Part shown: positions 5,322 to 5,414 of the stretch, piece by piece
Position numbering within the stretch: position 1 is the stretch's first letter
Layout: every line of letters starts with the position of its first letter
NCBI GenBank assembly: GCA_903960645.1
Contig: CAJCBN010000184.1
Coordinates: forward strand, 1-5,414
Source: an uncultured Actinomycetes bacterium
Lineage (GTDB): Bacteria > Actinomycetota > Thermoleophilia > Gaiellales > F1-60-MAGs149
Direction of reading: 5' to 3'
Length of the DNA stretch: 5,414 nt
Program-made: the position numbers and the translations under genes
Notes under the pieces: generated by a model
Database searches by the model: none
Seen by the model: the letters and a program-made list of their open reading frames with translations, nothing else
What the model was told of the DNA's origin: nothing

Positions 5322-5414
5322 ATGCCCAACCCCGCGACACCCCGGCGCGCCATCGTCTCCCTCCGTCTCGACCCCGATACTCTCGCGCGCGTCACTGCGC
5401 ACGCCGCGGAATAC
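5322..5414 (+). CDS. Ribbon-helix-helix (CopG/Arc-type) DNA-binding protein, N-terminal part only
   Basis: The frame from ATG 5322 is open for 31 codons to the window end. After a short basic start (MPNPATPRR) comes RAIVSLRLDPDTLARVTAHAAEY. This is a beta strand with alternating side chains (IVSLRLD) followed by a helix beginning at DPDTLARV, the first half of a ribbon-helix-helix domain as in CopG/MetJ/Arc repressors and many antitoxins. The strand residues pointing outward (S13, R15 and neighbours) would contact the DNA major groove. The protein could be a stand-alone regulator, an antitoxin with a toxin gene just beyond the edge, or the N-terminus of a larger protein. The repeat at 5294-5315 is a plausible operator. 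No Shine-Dalgarno is present, consistent with leaderless translation. Confidence 0.65.
   Translation, partial: MPNPATPRRAIVSLRLDPDTLARVTAHAAEY

Noticed and set aside
5083..5340. Minus-strand open frame ending in SKQIAWAIAVRRYPT, resembling the ALDH C-terminus
   Set aside because: The similarity is only the mirror image of the quasi-palindrome arm. The rest has no recognisable domain, crosses the terminator and operator, and begins inside the RHH gene.
1..5414. Search for CRISPR arrays, insertion sequences, tRNA or rRNA genes
   Set aside because: No regularly spaced repeats, transposase-like frames, terminal inverted repeats with target duplications or tRNA-like cloverleaf sequences were seen by reading.

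Overview
The window is a GC-rich bacterial chromosomal segment with strong G/C preference at third codon positions, short gaps and no mobile element, tRNA, rRNA or CRISPR array. High GC, TANNNT-type -10 boxes (two TACACT, one TAGGCT) and an apparently leaderless gene at the right end suggest a high-GC Gram-positive (actinobacterial) host, possibly of the Thermoleophilia type. This is inference from style, not a taxonomic match.

Layout, left to right. (1) A + strand YbjT-like atypical short-chain dehydrogenase (NAD(P)-binding, NmrA type) whose reading frame is still open at base 1. (2) Facing it across a 3-base gap, a two-gene minus-strand operon: a small zinc-ribbon protein with two membrane segments (promoter-proximal, 1864 to 1502) and a UspA-like alpha/beta protein (1497 to 1030). 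(3) Divergent from that operon, a 517-residue APC-superfamily permease (1961-3514) with a very good Shine-Dalgarno, a palindrome over its candidate -10 box, and a strong nested terminator (3530-3571). (4) An NAD-type aldehyde dehydrogenase (3675-5102) with its own candidate promoter and all catalytic residues. (5) A 219-base intergenic stretch rich in inverted repeats. (6) The first 31 codons of a ribbon-helix-helix DNA-binding protein (5322 onward), cut by the window edge, with an operator-like repeat over its promoter.

How they may work together: the permease and the aldehyde dehydrogenase are co-oriented neighbours and could form an uptake-plus-oxidation pair for an amine or amino-acid-derived aldehyde. 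The terminator and candidate promoter between them argue for separate transcription. The zinc-ribbon and UspA-like genes are probably translationally coupled.

The most unusual signal is a 26-base quasi-palindrome (24 of 26 positions paired) centred on the aldehyde dehydrogenase stop codon. It is followed by a second perfect hairpin (terminator) and two more hairpins before the ribbon-helix-helix gene. No obviously new multi-gene system is visible.
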